From the NCBI GenBank assembly GCA_029204225.1, contig CM055112.1:43211025-43275024 (forward strand): DNA of 64,000 nt. Direction: 5' to 3'. Position 1 is the stretch's first letter, and each line of letters begins with the position of its first letter. The position numbers and the translations under genes are program-made. The stretch is from Diphasiastrum complanatum. Lineage: Eukaryota; Streptophyta; Lycopodiopsida; Lycopodiales; Lycopodiaceae. Shown piece by piece: positions 1 to 10,972 of the stretch. Below the pieces are notes generated by a model that had not been told where the DNA came from, did not search any database, and worked only from the letters and a program-made list of their open reading frames with translations.

Positions 1-911
1 AACTTGCCACCTAGGCTTCACACGTGTGAGAATAGAGCAACAAAATTTTTGTAGTAGGGCGCGCTTTTTCTAGGTCATATGATTTAAAATCATGCAAACA
101 CCACCCCAAGCTCAAAAGTGATGCTATCAACAGTCTTAAATGGTCTATTACACTTATGTGAAGCACTCATACAGGTCCTATAAAGCAGTATAGGTGAGAA
201 CGAAGGTTTTTTGGTTTGTAGAATTCAAAATAGCTCCAAACTTGATGGAGATGGAGCATAAGCCTCCAACCATCAATTTGCAGGTCTAATAGCTTGATGG
301 GCAGGTAAAAAAGAATCCTAATCATGCTGTAAAAATTTTCAGCATGATCTCGTTATGGATTGAGAGCAATCCATCCCCCAAAAACCACAAAAAACAAGCT
401 ATTTTTTGGTGTTTTTTGACCTTCTACAAGCCCAATTCATGGAAGTCTTGGCTCTAGCTTCATGAAAAGCTTCAAAAGACTCTGGTTCAACTCTTCACAA
501 GCTCTACATGGTATTTTACAGCCACGTACTATCCAACTTTATGAAAAAACAAGCAAAAATGATGATTTTTGGCTATTTTCCGGATTTTTCTTCACTATAA
601 AGTGGAAATTCATGACATGCAACTATTTATCTAAGACATGCAATTATAGCCATATAATTGATCTGATCTTGTTGGATTTGTGTTCTTACTATCAATATTG
701 AGTCAAAAAGCATGAAAAAGCAAGCAATTTTGACCAAAACATAGCCTAGAATCATAAATCGATCTGAGCAACATGCAATTGGAAACTGGGATAGTACACC
801 CACTTGCCATGCTGCTATCCACCTGGAAGAGAACTCTCATTGATCTACACTGAAATTTTGACAAAAAGCAGCACTTCTTTAAGTTCTCCCATCTATGTAA
901 GCCGGCGCCTT
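1..911 (-). other. Internal leader region of a minus-strand copia-type element running off the window edge
   Basis: No convincing coding region is visible on either strand. The stretch lies immediately downstream (in minus orientation) of a canonical primer-binding site at 912-923, so it is most simply the untranslated leader or eroded gag region of an LTR element that continues past the left edge of the window. A G-box palindrome, CACACGTGTG, occurs near 21-30. Short open frames here are AT-rich and match no family I recognise. Confidence 0.4.
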
Positions 912-923
912 GCTCTGATACCA
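912..923 (-). promoter_or_regulatory. Primer-binding site (initiator Met tRNA) of a minus-strand LTR retrotransposon
   Basis: The plus strand reads GCTCTGATACCA, the reverse complement of TGGTATCAGAGC, the standard plant copia primer-binding site complementary to the 3' end of initiator methionine tRNA. Reading on the minus strand, a terminal CTTACA lies one base upstream, fitting the 3' end of a 5' LTR located at about 925 upward. Confidence 0.75.
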
Positions 924-924
924 A

Positions 925-1262
925 TGTAAGAGTTTCCTCCTCAAGGTCCTGCTTACAAAAAAAAAAATAGAGAACACATTGTTGGAGTAACCACCCAACC
1001 AAGTAGAAGCAAGCAACCAATCTCTAGAAGCTTCACCCCCAAGCCAAGGAATAGGAAGCATGAGAGTAGAGAGAGATCTTGGCAATGAATCAACCAAATG
1101 ATGGTGTAGTAGGGTGAGTTTGGCCTCCTTATATGGACCCTAGAACCCCATGTGCATGTGGTAATGCACGGTCCTAACTCCCCTATACATAAATTCACTA
1201 TGCATGGAGTTCCTATACATGGATTCTCTATACATAGATTGCTATTGATACTCTACACATTC
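925..1262 (-). repeat. Probable 5' LTR of the minus-strand copia element (outer end uncertain)
   Basis: The boundary next to the primer-binding site is clear (…TTACA then T then TGGTATCAGAGC on the minus strand). The outer end is inferred to lie before the integrase relic that starts near 1,285, because a short CACAT-rich stretch around 1,250-1,262 could be the TG start. No second LTR of this family is present in the window, so the length cannot be verified. Confidence 0.4.
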
Positions 1263-1284
1263 ATATACGGTCCCAAACCTTGTA

Positions 1285-2444
1285 CTAACTCCAATTGGTG
1301 TGTTTGGGCCTCAAAAGGTTATTAATTACTTGAGGGTCACATCCAATATGATGTGGCATGATCACTAATAAGCTTGATTCATTGGAGTACCGTGTATCCA
1401 AGTCTAGGAATATAGTGAATCCTATGTTCAGGACGTGGACATGACAAGAGGCATCTCCACCACCACCATCCAAAGAACCATCTTCATCACCATAAAATAT
1501 TTTAGATTCATTAACATCAACAACATCAAGATTATCCACATTTTCTTCTTCAAGGACAACATCCATAGAAATGTGAACTTTATTTGAATTAGGAATGTAA
1601 ACTCTATAAGCCTCCCTTACTTCACTATAGCCAACAAAGATCCCCTTCAAGGATTTAGAAAATGAGTTGACATAACAAGTACTACCAAAGACCTTGAAAT
1701 TCTCAAATTTCATAGGGTGTCTTGCTCTCCATTGTCATTGTCATTGAAAGGTTATGTATGTGAACCGCAGTTGGAAATGCCTTAGCCCACAGACAACCTG
1801 ACAGTTTTGCTTGAGCCATCATGAATCTTTCTCCTTCAATGAGTGTTCTATTTTGTCTTTCTGCCACACCATTGTGTTTAGGTGTGTAGGGTGGGACTAG
1901 TGTTTGATGTCCCTTTCTTGGCAAAAATTCAAGAACTCTTTGCTTATGTACTTGCCTCCATTGTCAATCTATGGCTCGGATCTGTGCCTATCTTCGGTCT
2001 TTTTGAGGTTTCTGTTCTAAAAAAGATACGAACCTCTTGAATGCATCAAATACTTCATATTTCAATTTCAGATAATATCCAATAGGCATCCTACTAAAAT
2101 CATCAGTAAATGTTAGAAAATATATCGATTTTGAAAGGGAATTGACCTTCATAGGTCCACAAACATATGAATGGACCAATTCAAGAACTTCTATTGCTCT
2201 TCTTCCTTCAGGAACAAATGGATCTCGATGCTAGCTGTTCGTCTTTCAAGCAAGCTTCGCAGAAGTCTGATTTGGCATTTGTAGTCTTGAGTCCTTTCAC
2301 AAGATCGTTTTTGCTCATGTCATACATAATCATCATATTCAGATGATACATTCGTCTATGCCATAGGTGATTCACATTTTTGGACACATTGAGTGCACTA
2401 TTGTAGCTATTGATAATCTTTGTTTGATACAAGTCTTGATGCAA
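1285..2444 (-). pseudogene. Copia integrase relic (zinc-binding domain, core, tail)
   Basis: Four open segments in different frames together cover a copia integrase: the HHCC-type zinc-binding region (LWHRRMYHLN … FCEACL), the start of the core (FLTFTDDFSR), the second half of the core with HNGVAERQNRT, and the tail (GYSEVREAYRVYIP). The core is split near 1,930-1,990, where the expected DRGGEF block is degraded. The protein would bind LTR ends and insert cDNA if intact. As seen it cannot be made in one piece. Confidence 0.8.
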
Positions 2445-3582
2445 TAGTCAGCATCTTGTTCGATTTGTGGTCGTCGACCATCCTACATGCATCTCCATTG
2501 AACATGACTCGTCCAAGATCTGCTATATTTGATATTGAGAGTAGATCTCTTTTGAATGTGGGTACATAGAGCGGTCCTTGCAGCACTCTGTGTCCAACAA
2601 TGTACGGAGTTTGATAGTTCCGACACCTTCGACATCGTGTCTGCTTGCATCTCCGAATATCATTGTTCTTGTGTTGCTCAACATCTTGTAGTTCATCAGA
2701 ATGTTCTTGTTGCACGTGATCTGAGCAGTTGCTCTTGAATTGATCACTATGCCAAATCTTGCTATATGCAAGTTGTGGATTCTTCTTCGACAGTGGAGAA
2801 CCCGTTGTCGCTCTTTCCTCCATGTTTGGACTACTCAATAACATTTGCTTTGTCCTGCTTGTGCTTTCCTTTTGGATTGAACTAGCAATCGTACATTGAG
2901 TGCCTCTTATTTTTGCAGTGAGTGCAAGGTATGTTTAGATTGAACCAGCATTTGTCTGTCGAATTTTTCGATTTGTTGTAGTGAGCATAGGTACAAGTAT
3001 CTTTGTTGTTGCCCTTTGTTGATGGCTTCATTTGAGTCTTATCAATCTTTGGCGTATTTTGGTTCTTCTTCTTTTTCTTTGTGAAAAGGGCCTTCTCTTG
3101 ATCTCCATTTGCTTCTCCTTCATCTCTCATCAATCTTTTGTGTGCTACCAAATTGACTGCTCTCTCCAATGTCATTTTTGGAAAACTCAAGATGAGCATT
3201 CTCAGTTGTTGGTAGGACGAAGGAAGATATTTCATGAAGTACATCAACTGCGGGGACTTGATGTTCTTGTCCGGCTACAGCGAGTTGTGTGAAAATCGTC
3301 TTCATCCTCTCCACATGTTGATGCAATTTGCCTCCATCCCATCGTAAGTATTGCATTATGGAGGTGCATTATTGATGTAGTTGTCCTTACTTTGTACTTC
3401 TACTTCAGCTTTTCCCATACTTCATGGCTGCTTTGACAGTCTTCAATATGCATCAGGATGTCCTCATCTATAGAGGACACGATGATCGCCATTGTGCGAT
3501 CATCTTTTCTTATCCATTCTACCCTCCTCAGATCTCCCTCTAGAGGTTTGGCTCTTTGAGATCTGTAACTGACCAGATCCAT
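2407..3582 (-). pseudogene. Copia gag/protease relic
   Basis: Segments at 3,582-3,400, 3,356-3,120, 3,247-2,882 and 2,844-2,407 resemble the copia gag (UBN2-like) and following protease region. A typical gag block reads DEDILMHIEDCQSSHEVWEKL. A partly preserved knuckle region has paired Cys and His near 2,885-2,950. The protease active-site DSG triad is not cleanly visible; only the downstream part, with VLQGPLYVPTFKRDLLSI (the usual NVL.VP….LLS signature), is. Frames shift several times. Confidence 0.7.
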
Positions 3583-3694
3583 TCGCCTTTGAGAAGTGTC
3601 TTTAATTTGAACTTCTAGATGAGATAGTTTGTGCCATCAACACTCATTGTGATCTTGGTCTGAATTGCACTAGCTATCTTTCTCTAATCGATTG

Positions 3695-3706
3695 GCTCTG
3701 ATACCA
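3695..3706 (-). promoter_or_regulatory. Primer-binding site of the 1.3-3.7 kb copia relic
   Basis: The plus strand reads GCTCTGATACCA directly followed by TGTAGCGG. On the minus strand this is an LTR ending in …CGCTACA joined to TGGTATCAGAGC. It fixes the orientation and the 5' end of the relic. The LTR itself (3,707 upward) cannot be traced beyond about 3,740, where an unrelated coding relic starts. Confidence 0.8.
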
Positions 3707-3745
3707 TGTAGCGGATATTTGTGAGTATGGGACAAACAACAAGAT

Positions 3746-4697
3746 CTACGCCAATGCCAAGTAATATGTCCTAGGGATTGGGACTTTTCTAATTTGAACA
3801 TGATTAAAAGCTTCTCTAATCAGTTTAAATAATGTTGCATATGCTTCACTGCTAAAACCTACAAAATCACAAGCACCCTGAACTATAGTCTTATCTAAAA
3901 ATTTTTGAATGTCCACTATAAAAGACTCTGCTATTTTACATTTTACATTTGAACTCCTATTGTTCATCATGATACGCTCAGTCGATTTGCAAGTCAATAT
4001 TGTGCCCAATGACATTCCTAGTGAAGCATGGTCTTTAATATTCCGAGGAGCTACTAATGCAGATTTGCAAAAAAACAGATAGTTAATAGAATATCACCAC
4101 AGCCGAAATTAAATTCAAATGTCATTGAAAAACTTACAAAAATCAAAATATGCGTACTTAGAATGCACGGATCCTTATATTTCGATAACCTCATTTTGAA
4201 AGTGTTTGAATATCCTTGCAACTTTGTCGCTTTCGCTTCTTACTTTCAGCCTTCTTCTTTGCCAAATCCACATCCTTCAATAATTGTAAGTTTTTAATAC
4301 GAATAGACTGTAAGACTGATTGCATTTGCTCTAGTTCTGATTTGATATTGATTGTTATCTTCTGTAATGATTCAGTACTGTTTTTAAGTTGTTCATTTTC
4401 TTCTAACAGCTTTTGGAGATGACAATCTCTATTCTTACAATAAGAGGATATCCGAATAAACTCACCTTCTAAATAGTAAACTTTATTCATATAAAGTTGT
4501 TTTCCATGGTTCTTCAATCTTTTACAATATCCTAGTAATCCACTATGCCCATTGCATATCCATGTAACTAAATGAGTTATTGAAGGGATTGTGGGATGTG
4601 TCAAAGTGCTTGGATCTTGTGGATATAATGTTCCATCTGTCCACAAATCCAAGTTTTTTTTTTCCTTATGCCTTGTAATGAGAACGATCCTCAACAT
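3746..4697 (-). pseudogene. Unidentified gene fragment with C-terminal coiled coil (two open segments)
   Basis: Two minus-strand open segments lie 175 bp apart. The upstream one (4,697-4,191, 168 codons) has a globular first half with WTDGTLYPQDPSTLTH and a cysteine-containing WICNGHSG patch, then a heptad-rich coiled coil (LQKLLEENEQLKNSTESL) ending in a basic KKRKRQ motif that could be a nuclear localisation signal. The downstream one (4,015-3,746) contains IVDIQKFLDKTIVQGACDF. A pyrimidine-rich stretch ending TTAG at about 4,050 could be a splice acceptor, so these may be exons of one gene. I do not recognise the family. It sits between two transposon relics and may be a captured host-gene piece. 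Confidence 0.4.
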
Positions 4698-5045
4698 ATA
4701 TTTGAATTCCTTTGCCTCAAATTAAGAGTTGGGAATTCAAGGAAGATTAGGGTTTCATCTTTAGATCTAATCTTAGCTAATAGTTGGGAGGCAACCATAG
4801 TGGTTAATCTAGAGTTTCTTAGTAATAGTTTCTCGTTAGTGTTAGCAACAAGATGAGCTTATGCAAGAAAGAGTGGATCTTGCCCTCACAATACTCATCA
4901 CCCTGTCTACCTTTGGAATTCTAGCTTCCTTAAACCATGCTAGTTGGATTGAGCCTTAGTTCATGCTAGTTGCGAGACAACCATAGCTTGGATGAGTTGG
5001 AGCCATAGCTAGGTGGAATACTGCTAAGCCAACATAGCGACAGCC

Positions 5046-5111
5046 GCCCACTTATAGAACAAGACAGTCACACTACTCCACGTGAGGTGTGGTGGAGAAA
5101 CAAGTGGCCTA
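5046..5111 (+). pseudogene. Tiny copia integrase-tail scrap
   Basis: The stretch encodes a degraded T-T-P-x-E-V-W-W-R-N-K block, matching the better preserved minus-strand copy at 58,730-58,660 with VWWRNKRPNLAHVQIFGC. It marks the edge of the shared block and is abruptly joined to an unrelated repeat at about 5,112. Confidence 0.5.
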
Positions 5112-5685
5112 CTTCCCATAAGAAACGTTTGGGAGTCCAAGTACCTTATGGCTTAGGCAACTCCATGTCATACGAGCCCATCAAATGACAAACTCTGCAC
5201 AAGTACATAGCTTACTCACAATAGCCACTTAAGCTTTAATAATGCCAAACCTTGCTATTGGTAACGTAGACCAATCCTTATAGAATTCAAAGCATTAAAC
5301 ATAAGCACTTTTAGGAACATAACTTAAAAAACAATCACTTTTAGCAACTCTTGAAGTCCCTCGTGTGTGCATGAACCGTATTGTAGTGTTGAGTGAGACT
5401 ACCATTCATCTTGGTGTAACTTCATAAAGCTTCAGACCTAAGGCGAAGTCATCTCCTGCAACCTACCCATCTCCAACTGCTTAAGCGAAACACTCCTTAA
5501 GTAATAATGATTTCAAACCAAAAATAACATATTAATGGTAGTGCAACCTCCCTAAAAGAGTATCGTAATCTTAGAACAATGTTTATATCAATTTATGTGA
5601 TTCATCATTAAAAGCAGATACTAGTGTCTTGAAATGCTATAGAATCATTCCTTTATTAGTTCATAACTCAAATTTTAGCACATCC
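5103..5685. repeat. Dispersed repeat B, first copy
   Basis: A non-coding repeat of about 580 bp. Its second half recurs directly at 6,455-6,886, the whole of it inverted at 51,075-51,660, and its last 90 bp at 62,178-62,265. The two direct copies (5,268-5,685 and 6,455-6,886) flank a copia RNase H end, an LTR-like arrangement. However, the copia polypurine tract lies about 100 bp before the second copy, so B is more likely an independent repeat joined by rearrangement. Confidence 0.7.
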
Positions 5686-6300
5686 AAAATGTACTTGGCA
5701 GATAACACACGGCCAAACATTGCGTATGTAGTGTTCAGAATGAGCCAGTTCAATATAAATCCAGGTCTTGCACACTGGGTAATTGCCAAGAGGATCTTGC
5801 AATACCTACAACAGACAAAGGACTATGGCCTTTGCTTTTCTCATGATGTAAGATTTCAGGTGAAATCCTATATTGATGCAAGCTGGGCATCTGTAAGAGA
5901 TGACTCCAAGGGCATCTCAGGTTGATGCACCATTGCAGCCATTGGAGTTGTTATTTGGATCAGCAGAAAGCAAACAATAATTGCCCAATCATCCTGTGAG
6001 GCAGAATACTATGTTGCAGCCAAAATGGCTAATGAGCTGACATGGCTCAAACAATTTTTAGATGGATTAGGAGAGAGTGCCAACAAGCCACTGATCCTAC
6101 ACATGGACAACACATCTGCTATACATTTGATAAAGGATCCTGTGTTTCACTCCAAAACGAAACACATTGCCATCAAGTATCATTTGCTCAAGGATCTGGT
6201 TGAAACAAACGAGTTGTAGACCGTTTCCATTCCAACCAAGCAAATGGTGGCTGACATCTTCACAAAGCTTTTAGATAAGGCAATGTTTGAAAAATAGAGA
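5686..6300 (+). pseudogene. Copia reverse transcriptase C-terminus and RNase H relic
   Basis: This is the end of a copia pol gene. It starts with MYLADNTRPNIAYVVFRMSQ (the LMYLA.TRPDI block) and continues with QQTKDYGLCFSHDVRF. RNase H motifs follow: YIDASWAS (DADWA), a QTIIAQSSCEAEYY-like block, HMDNTSAIHLIKDP and HSKTKHIAIKYHLLKD. There is a stop after GISG and another after VETNEL, so it is inactive. The same family occurs inverted at 53,494-54,262 and, more complete, at 56,965-58,010. Confidence 0.85.
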
Positions 6301-6333
6301 GCTAGCCTGAGAATCACAAGACTATCCTGTTAA

Positions 6334-6450
6334 GAGAGGGAGATGAAGAAACTTGACGTTTCTACCCACAAAGTGCATCTAGCTGGAGACCCACACGTGA
6401 AATCTACATAGGCAACAACCGACTCAACCGAAGTCACCGCCGTAGACCAA
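6334..6450 (+). repeat. Polypurine tract and start of a truncated 3' LTR
   Basis: The purine run AGAGAGGGAGATGAAGAAA directly follows the RNase H end and matches the tract before the 3' LTRs at 58,025 (GAGAGGGAGGTGAAG) and, inverted, at about 53,370. Roughly 100 bp of LTR-like sequence follows, including a CACACGTG box, before an abrupt junction with repeat B at about 6,452. Confidence 0.6.
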
Positions 6451-6454
6451 GAGC

Positions 6455-7785
6455 ATTTTGGTAGACCAATCCTTATAGTATTCAAAGCATGAAACGTAAG
6501 CACTTTAAGGAACATAACTTTAAAAAAAGTCACTTTTAGCAACTCTTGAAGTCCCTCGTGTGTGCATGATCCGTATTGTAGTGTTGAGAGAGACTACCAT
6601 TCATCTTGGTGTAACTTCACAAAGTCTCATACCTGAATGTGAGGTGAAGTCATCTCCTGCAACCTACCCATCTCCAACTGCGCAAGCTAAACACTCCTTC
6701 TGTACTAATGATTTCAAACCAAAAATAACGGGTTAATGGTAGTGCAACCTCCCTAAAAGAGTATCGTAATCCTAGAATGATCTTTATCTCAATTTATGTG
6801 ATTCATCATTAGAAGCAGATACTAGTGTCTTGAAATGCTATAGAATCATTCCTTTATTAGTTCATAACTCAAATTTTAGCACATCCAGAAAACAACAAGT
6901 CGATGTAGTTATCATTGCGTTCAAAGCTGATACTATTATCAGAGCCTCACAAAACTTCTTTTACTTATGATCAGAGACAACCATTTGCATTGCTAGTCTC
7001 ATCAGCAAACACACATCATGTTTATTATCAATATCAAAAGGTGATAATGAGACAAATTGGTAGCATGTTGGTGGCCAACTACGAATAGCTATGAGCAGAA
7101 ACAATATCATGCATCACAAGTAGTATCATATACTACTGATTTTAAAAAAAAAAAAGCAAACATAAAAGATGGTCCATCGCATTCCAGATGGCAACCTATT
7201 GTCATTTCAGTAGGGTATTACGAATTATTATCAAAAATCAACAAACAAACTGCAAACAAAAGTGCGAACCACCTACTATTTTTTTGTGAAGAGGTACGAA
7301 TCACGTGTGAACTTCTGATGTGAAACCTCAGGTGGCTGTTCGTTGTCAAAAGACAACATACTAGAAGCAAAGATGAGTACCATACTTGTAAATTTATTCA
7401 AGGATGCTCTTGAGGGAGCGCCCACTTGTAGAAGATTATCAAGAATACTATATCAATCAACGATAATCACAACATCTTGTGAGCTCATCCCCAACCGGCA
7501 TACCTAGCAAATGAAGACTTATCAAATGTAGATGATTATTAAGCCAAACAATCGGTAGCAACCTTACCTTAGCTTGTAGTATCTTCCACACAGATACTCT
7601 TCCAATAGAATTTACAAGTCTTCTCTCATTCAAGCGAAAATGGTTGTTGTAGAGAAGTGAAACGAGAGAGAGAGAGAGAAGATTGAAACTTAGGGTTGTA
7701 TAGAGATTACAGTACATCTTGGTGCACTGGGTGCTTAATAATGCTCACTATTAGATCGCATCCCTATAATGTGCATTGATCATAG
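6455..7785. repeat. Dispersed repeat B-D, second copy
   Basis: Non-coding. It matches 49,830-51,507 in inverted orientation, and 6,810-7,140 also matches 62,178-62,515 directly. It contains a short (GA)n tract at about 7,658-7,680, which in the inverted copy is expanded to about 458 bp. I see no coding potential or terminal repeats that would assign it to a transposon order. Confidence 0.75.
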
Positions 7786-7957
7786 TCATTTTTCAAGAAA
7801 ACCAAGTTTCTCATTAAAAGACTATAAATTTAAAAACCCTTATTAGGGAGGTATATTACTAGGTTTAGCAAGATAAGGCATTTATGTTGGATTAGTACCA
7901 TAAGGGAAAAAGCATGTCATGACGTTTCGAAGAGTGAATACAATAAAGTAGAGTCCA

Positions 7958-7986
7958 TGAGAGAGAGAGAGAGAGAGAGAGAGAAA
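7958..7986. repeat. (GA)n microsatellite
   Basis: An uninterrupted GA dinucleotide run of about 14 units, just downstream (minus orientation) of the Penelope-like RT relic. Confidence 0.95.
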
Positions 7987-8053
7987 ACCCACCAACCATA
8001 CCCACAGTTAGCAAGGTATCTCAGGGGGCAATTAGCACCCCTAAGATGGAGTG

Positions 8054-9560
8054 CTAACTGTCCACCAAGAGAAAATCGGCATTTTTGGGTAGTGTAAACA
8101 TCAGTCTAGGGAACATATTCTGTAAGAATATTTTGTTGATGATCTCGTACAGTCTCCCTTTCATAAAGCCATTTCTTTGAAATGCCATAGCAATGTCATT
8201 GACTTCATTAATAAAAGTACCTTGTTCCCCACAACAATACATAGGAGTGATAATCTCTGCCATGATAATTTTATAAGAGTTAAAGATCAATCTATTGGAT
8301 GCAAGGTGTATGAACTGGAAAAAAGAAAATGAAAGCTCCTTTCTTTTATCAAACTTTCTCATATTAAAAATGCCTGACTCAGAATCAGAGGTAATGGTAA
8401 TATTTAAAAAGTTAACCGTATTGTCATCAGCCTCCTCATTCTTGATGATCAAGTACTACAGAGGATAAATCCAATTAGCATTATCATAGGCACAAGGTTG
8501 TTCTTTATTTAGAAATGAAAGTGCATCCAAATTGTTAATAAAACATATGTCATTTATATACCGAAAGGTATTCTTGAATGCCTGTAAGTACTCAATTTGA
8601 CCAAGTCTGACAAGTTTCCAAGCTTTGTTTCCTAGTCTCATTATGCAATGGTCAACAATCAGTAAATCATTCAATTGGCAAAGTAGTATTTTGTCCATAT
8701 GAGTCCATTTTTCAGTTGGTTTGTTTACCAACTTTCATTTACATTCCTCATGGTTAGGTTTCCATTATAGGCAAGACTTTCGTTCTTGCTAAATTTGAAT
8801 GCATACAAGATCATCTTACGTATAACAGCTTTTAGCCCGGTCCGAGCCATCAAGAAGGATGTTTTCATAACACTTAGAGATGTCAGTAGACCACATAGAA
8901 GTAATTTTATTTGGCAAATTAAGATAGAATTTAGTGGATGAGTTGCACTGCCAAAATAGGTTGGTATCCACATTTGGGTAACTCCGGTATGAATTTGCCT
9001 TAAGGCATGCACCCTCCATGGAGCGGAGACAAAATACCAAAAGCTCTAGAAAGAAATGTGGCCACCTTTCAAAAGTAGCAGTCATGTGCATTTGTAATCC
9101 ATCTGAAAGCATTTTTATGTGCTTTAAAGGTACATAGTACAAAAGGCAATTCTTCTTTCCCTATAATGTAATCTGGCAACTTATTAGAAAAGGTATGCTT
9201 AATAATTGTCATAGCATTATCAATGGTATTGTTACCTTCCTTTGGAAAAGGGGCAAAATCCGGAATAAATAATCTTTGCAAAGCCAAGTTTCTAATAAAG
9301 TATATACACATGAAACAAGGATTATGTTGGGCCTTATCCACACCATTCACATAATCCAGTTACACTCATCAACAACAAATTTTTTGAATTGTTTCTTGTA
9401 CCGCTTTTACCATGAAGCCATCTGGTCTTCTTTAAAAAGTTTGTAACAACATGTTTGCAAATTAGGGCGTGTTCCGCAATACTATCATGATGCATATTCT
9501 GATAAATGGGTAAAAGTTCACCCAATTTAAACCATCCTCGGTAAAGTTCCAAAGTTTCAT
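8054..9560 (-). pseudogene. Penelope-like element reverse transcriptase relic
   Basis: Five minus-strand open segments in changing frames read like a Penelope-type RT. In order they show: an N-terminal helical part; FKAHKNAFRWITNA (the K-x-HK-…-FR block near the start of the RT fingers); WSTDISKCYENI (motif A, TDIS); RYINDICFIN (motif C, where an active enzyme has Y-x-DD); then VNFLNITITSD, a KFDKRKELSF block and QRNGF…RLYEIINKIF (thumb region typical of these RTs). I see no GIY-YIG endonuclease next to it. Motif C is YIND and several frameshifts are present, so it is inactive. Related proteins known to me are from green-lineage Penelope-like elements; exact clade unknown. Confidence 0.7.
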
Positions 9561-9700
9561 CAATAAATCTTTAAAAAGTTTCGATCAGGTAGAAGGTCAT
9601 TATATATGGTCGCCACAGGTTGCAATAGCACGTGAGTACCTCTGTTGCCATCAGCTCTAGTAGTGTTCATTGGGTTTGTGCATTAAATTCCTGCATATAG

Positions 9701-9705
<5 letters not shown>

Positions 9706-9775
<70 letters not shown>
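9706..9775. repeat. Compound (AT)n-(AG)n microsatellite
   Basis: About 47 bp of alternating TA followed by about 23 bp of AG. The inverted partner at about 49,340-49,432 has (CT)n and a longer (TA)n, so the tract has changed length since duplication. Confidence 0.95.
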
Positions 9776-9776
<1 letters not shown>

Positions 9777-9989
9777 CATATGAACGTAGTGAGGCACGTC
9801 TACGCTGAATACAAAGAAAGAGTGCCACATCATATGAAAAAGAGGAGAGAGATATCGCTACATGTATGATGTACAATGCCTTATTTTTTGCACATGTATG
9901 CCCTAAAGTAAGCCACATGTCGATCGTCTTTGAGCAAGGAGCTTGAACTTGGCCATAAGATAAAATTGTAAAAAACATTTGATGAGATG

Positions 9990-10972
9990 ACATGAAACTG
10001 TTTACTTTTTTAAATTTTAAAAATGAAGTTTAAATTTTTTTCTCCAAGAATTTATTTTAGAACAAGTATTAAGTTGCCTAAAAATCATATTTTGCTTTTT
10101 TATGAAAAAAAAAAGGAGGTGACTACCAGAGTGAAATCTGTGTGACTCCTTTTTAAAAGAATTCAAAAAATTTTAAATGCACATTTTGGCTGCTAAAAAC
10201 AAAGAACTTTTGCTCGGAAGGTGCATGTAAGAGAAAATTAAGATCAACAAACGGAAGGAAAAAAGGTAAAAGAAAGTTTAAGGTCGACGAGGGTGCTCCC
10301 CCTTCCTTTAGAATCAGCTCACATTTCTTCTTAATATTTCATTTCACCACACCCACCCCTTATTTCCTATTTTTCTTCAAACACGTATCCGTGGCTGTGT
10401 TAACCAACCTCACCTTTCTCTTCTCCCCCCCGCGCCCCCCCCCCCCCCCCCCCCCCTTCGCTCTCTCTCTCTCTCTCTCTCACTCCCCCCGTTCAAGCGA
10501 GCGATATCCTAATCTCTCAGCTTGAGATGAATGCACTGCACGCATTCGCACTCTCATTCGCTCCCACTGAGTTGGATGCTTAGGCTGCCTGCCTGCAGCG
10601 TGCAATTGTTCCATGTTTTGAATTGTTTGTGTGTGTATAGTTGTTGGCTGAGAGCTTTTGGAATGATTCGTTGCAGAGAGTTGTAAGTTGATGTTTTGGA
10701 TTGGGATTACCTTGTCATACCGACATTGTCAGTTCGATTATATCTCTGGAATCAAAGCTCTTATACAATGTGTTGAGCTCCACGGGGAGGAAAATTTCAG
10801 ATTTGTATGTTAAAAGATATGCTGCGAAGTAGCAAAATTTGTTGTCATGGCAACAATATATTTGCACCTGTTTTGCATTTCATCATGACACATTTATAGA
10901 AACAGATTCTCGTAGCCCATTGTCTATAAAATTGATCATATTCTAAAGAGAGTCTTATTGATATGAATGCAG
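9990..10972 (+). other. Possible 5' flank and leader of a gene; C-rich and CT-rich tract
   Basis: There is no large ORF. At 10,425-10,456 lies an almost pure C tract with an embedded CGCG, then (CT)n at 10,460-10,482. Pyrimidine-rich leaders like this are common just downstream of plant transcription starts. The sequence then becomes more balanced and ends at a splice-acceptor-like ATGAATGCAG immediately before the B3-like exon. A TATA box cannot be assigned with confidence. Confidence 0.35.

Larger units (their letters stand above)
1285..3706 (-). mobile_element. Degenerate Ty1/copia retrotransposon, 5' half only (gag to integrase)
   Basis: In minus orientation, a primer-binding site at 3,695-3,706 is followed by gag (3,582-2,882, ending in cysteine/histidine pairs), a protease-like region (about 2,844-2,407), a GAG-pre-integrase segment with LWHRRMYHLN (2,444-2,208), the integrase core (2,179-1,703, containing TPKHNGVAERQNRT) and the integrase tail with KVFGSTCYVNSFSK and GYSEVREAYRVY (1,713-1,285). 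At least four frame changes and stops interrupt it. Reverse transcriptase and RNase H are missing: the element is cut at about 1,285, where the LTR of another copia begins. It is a dead relic, probably truncated by the neighbouring insertion. Confidence 0.85.
4735..9990. repeat. Left arm of a large inverted duplication (partner 49,140-59,065)
   Basis: Successive blocks of this arm recur, reverse-complemented and in matching order, about 40-54 kb away: 4,735-5,046 with 58,735-59,045; 5,700-6,450 with 53,240-54,020; 6,455-7,785 with 49,830-51,507; 9,312-9,980 with 49,145-49,825. The arms differ by insertions (copia 54,266-58,316 in the right arm), a 1.5-kb deletion or insertion covering most of the Penelope relic, and the size of a CT tract. 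Identity looks to be about 90% or higher by eye. Confidence 0.85.

Noticed and set aside
912-923. tRNA-Met gene fragments
   Set aside because: The tRNA-complementary 12-mers here and at 3,695, 15,829, 41,687 and 55,148 are LTR-retrotransposon primer sites; no cloverleaf surrounds them.
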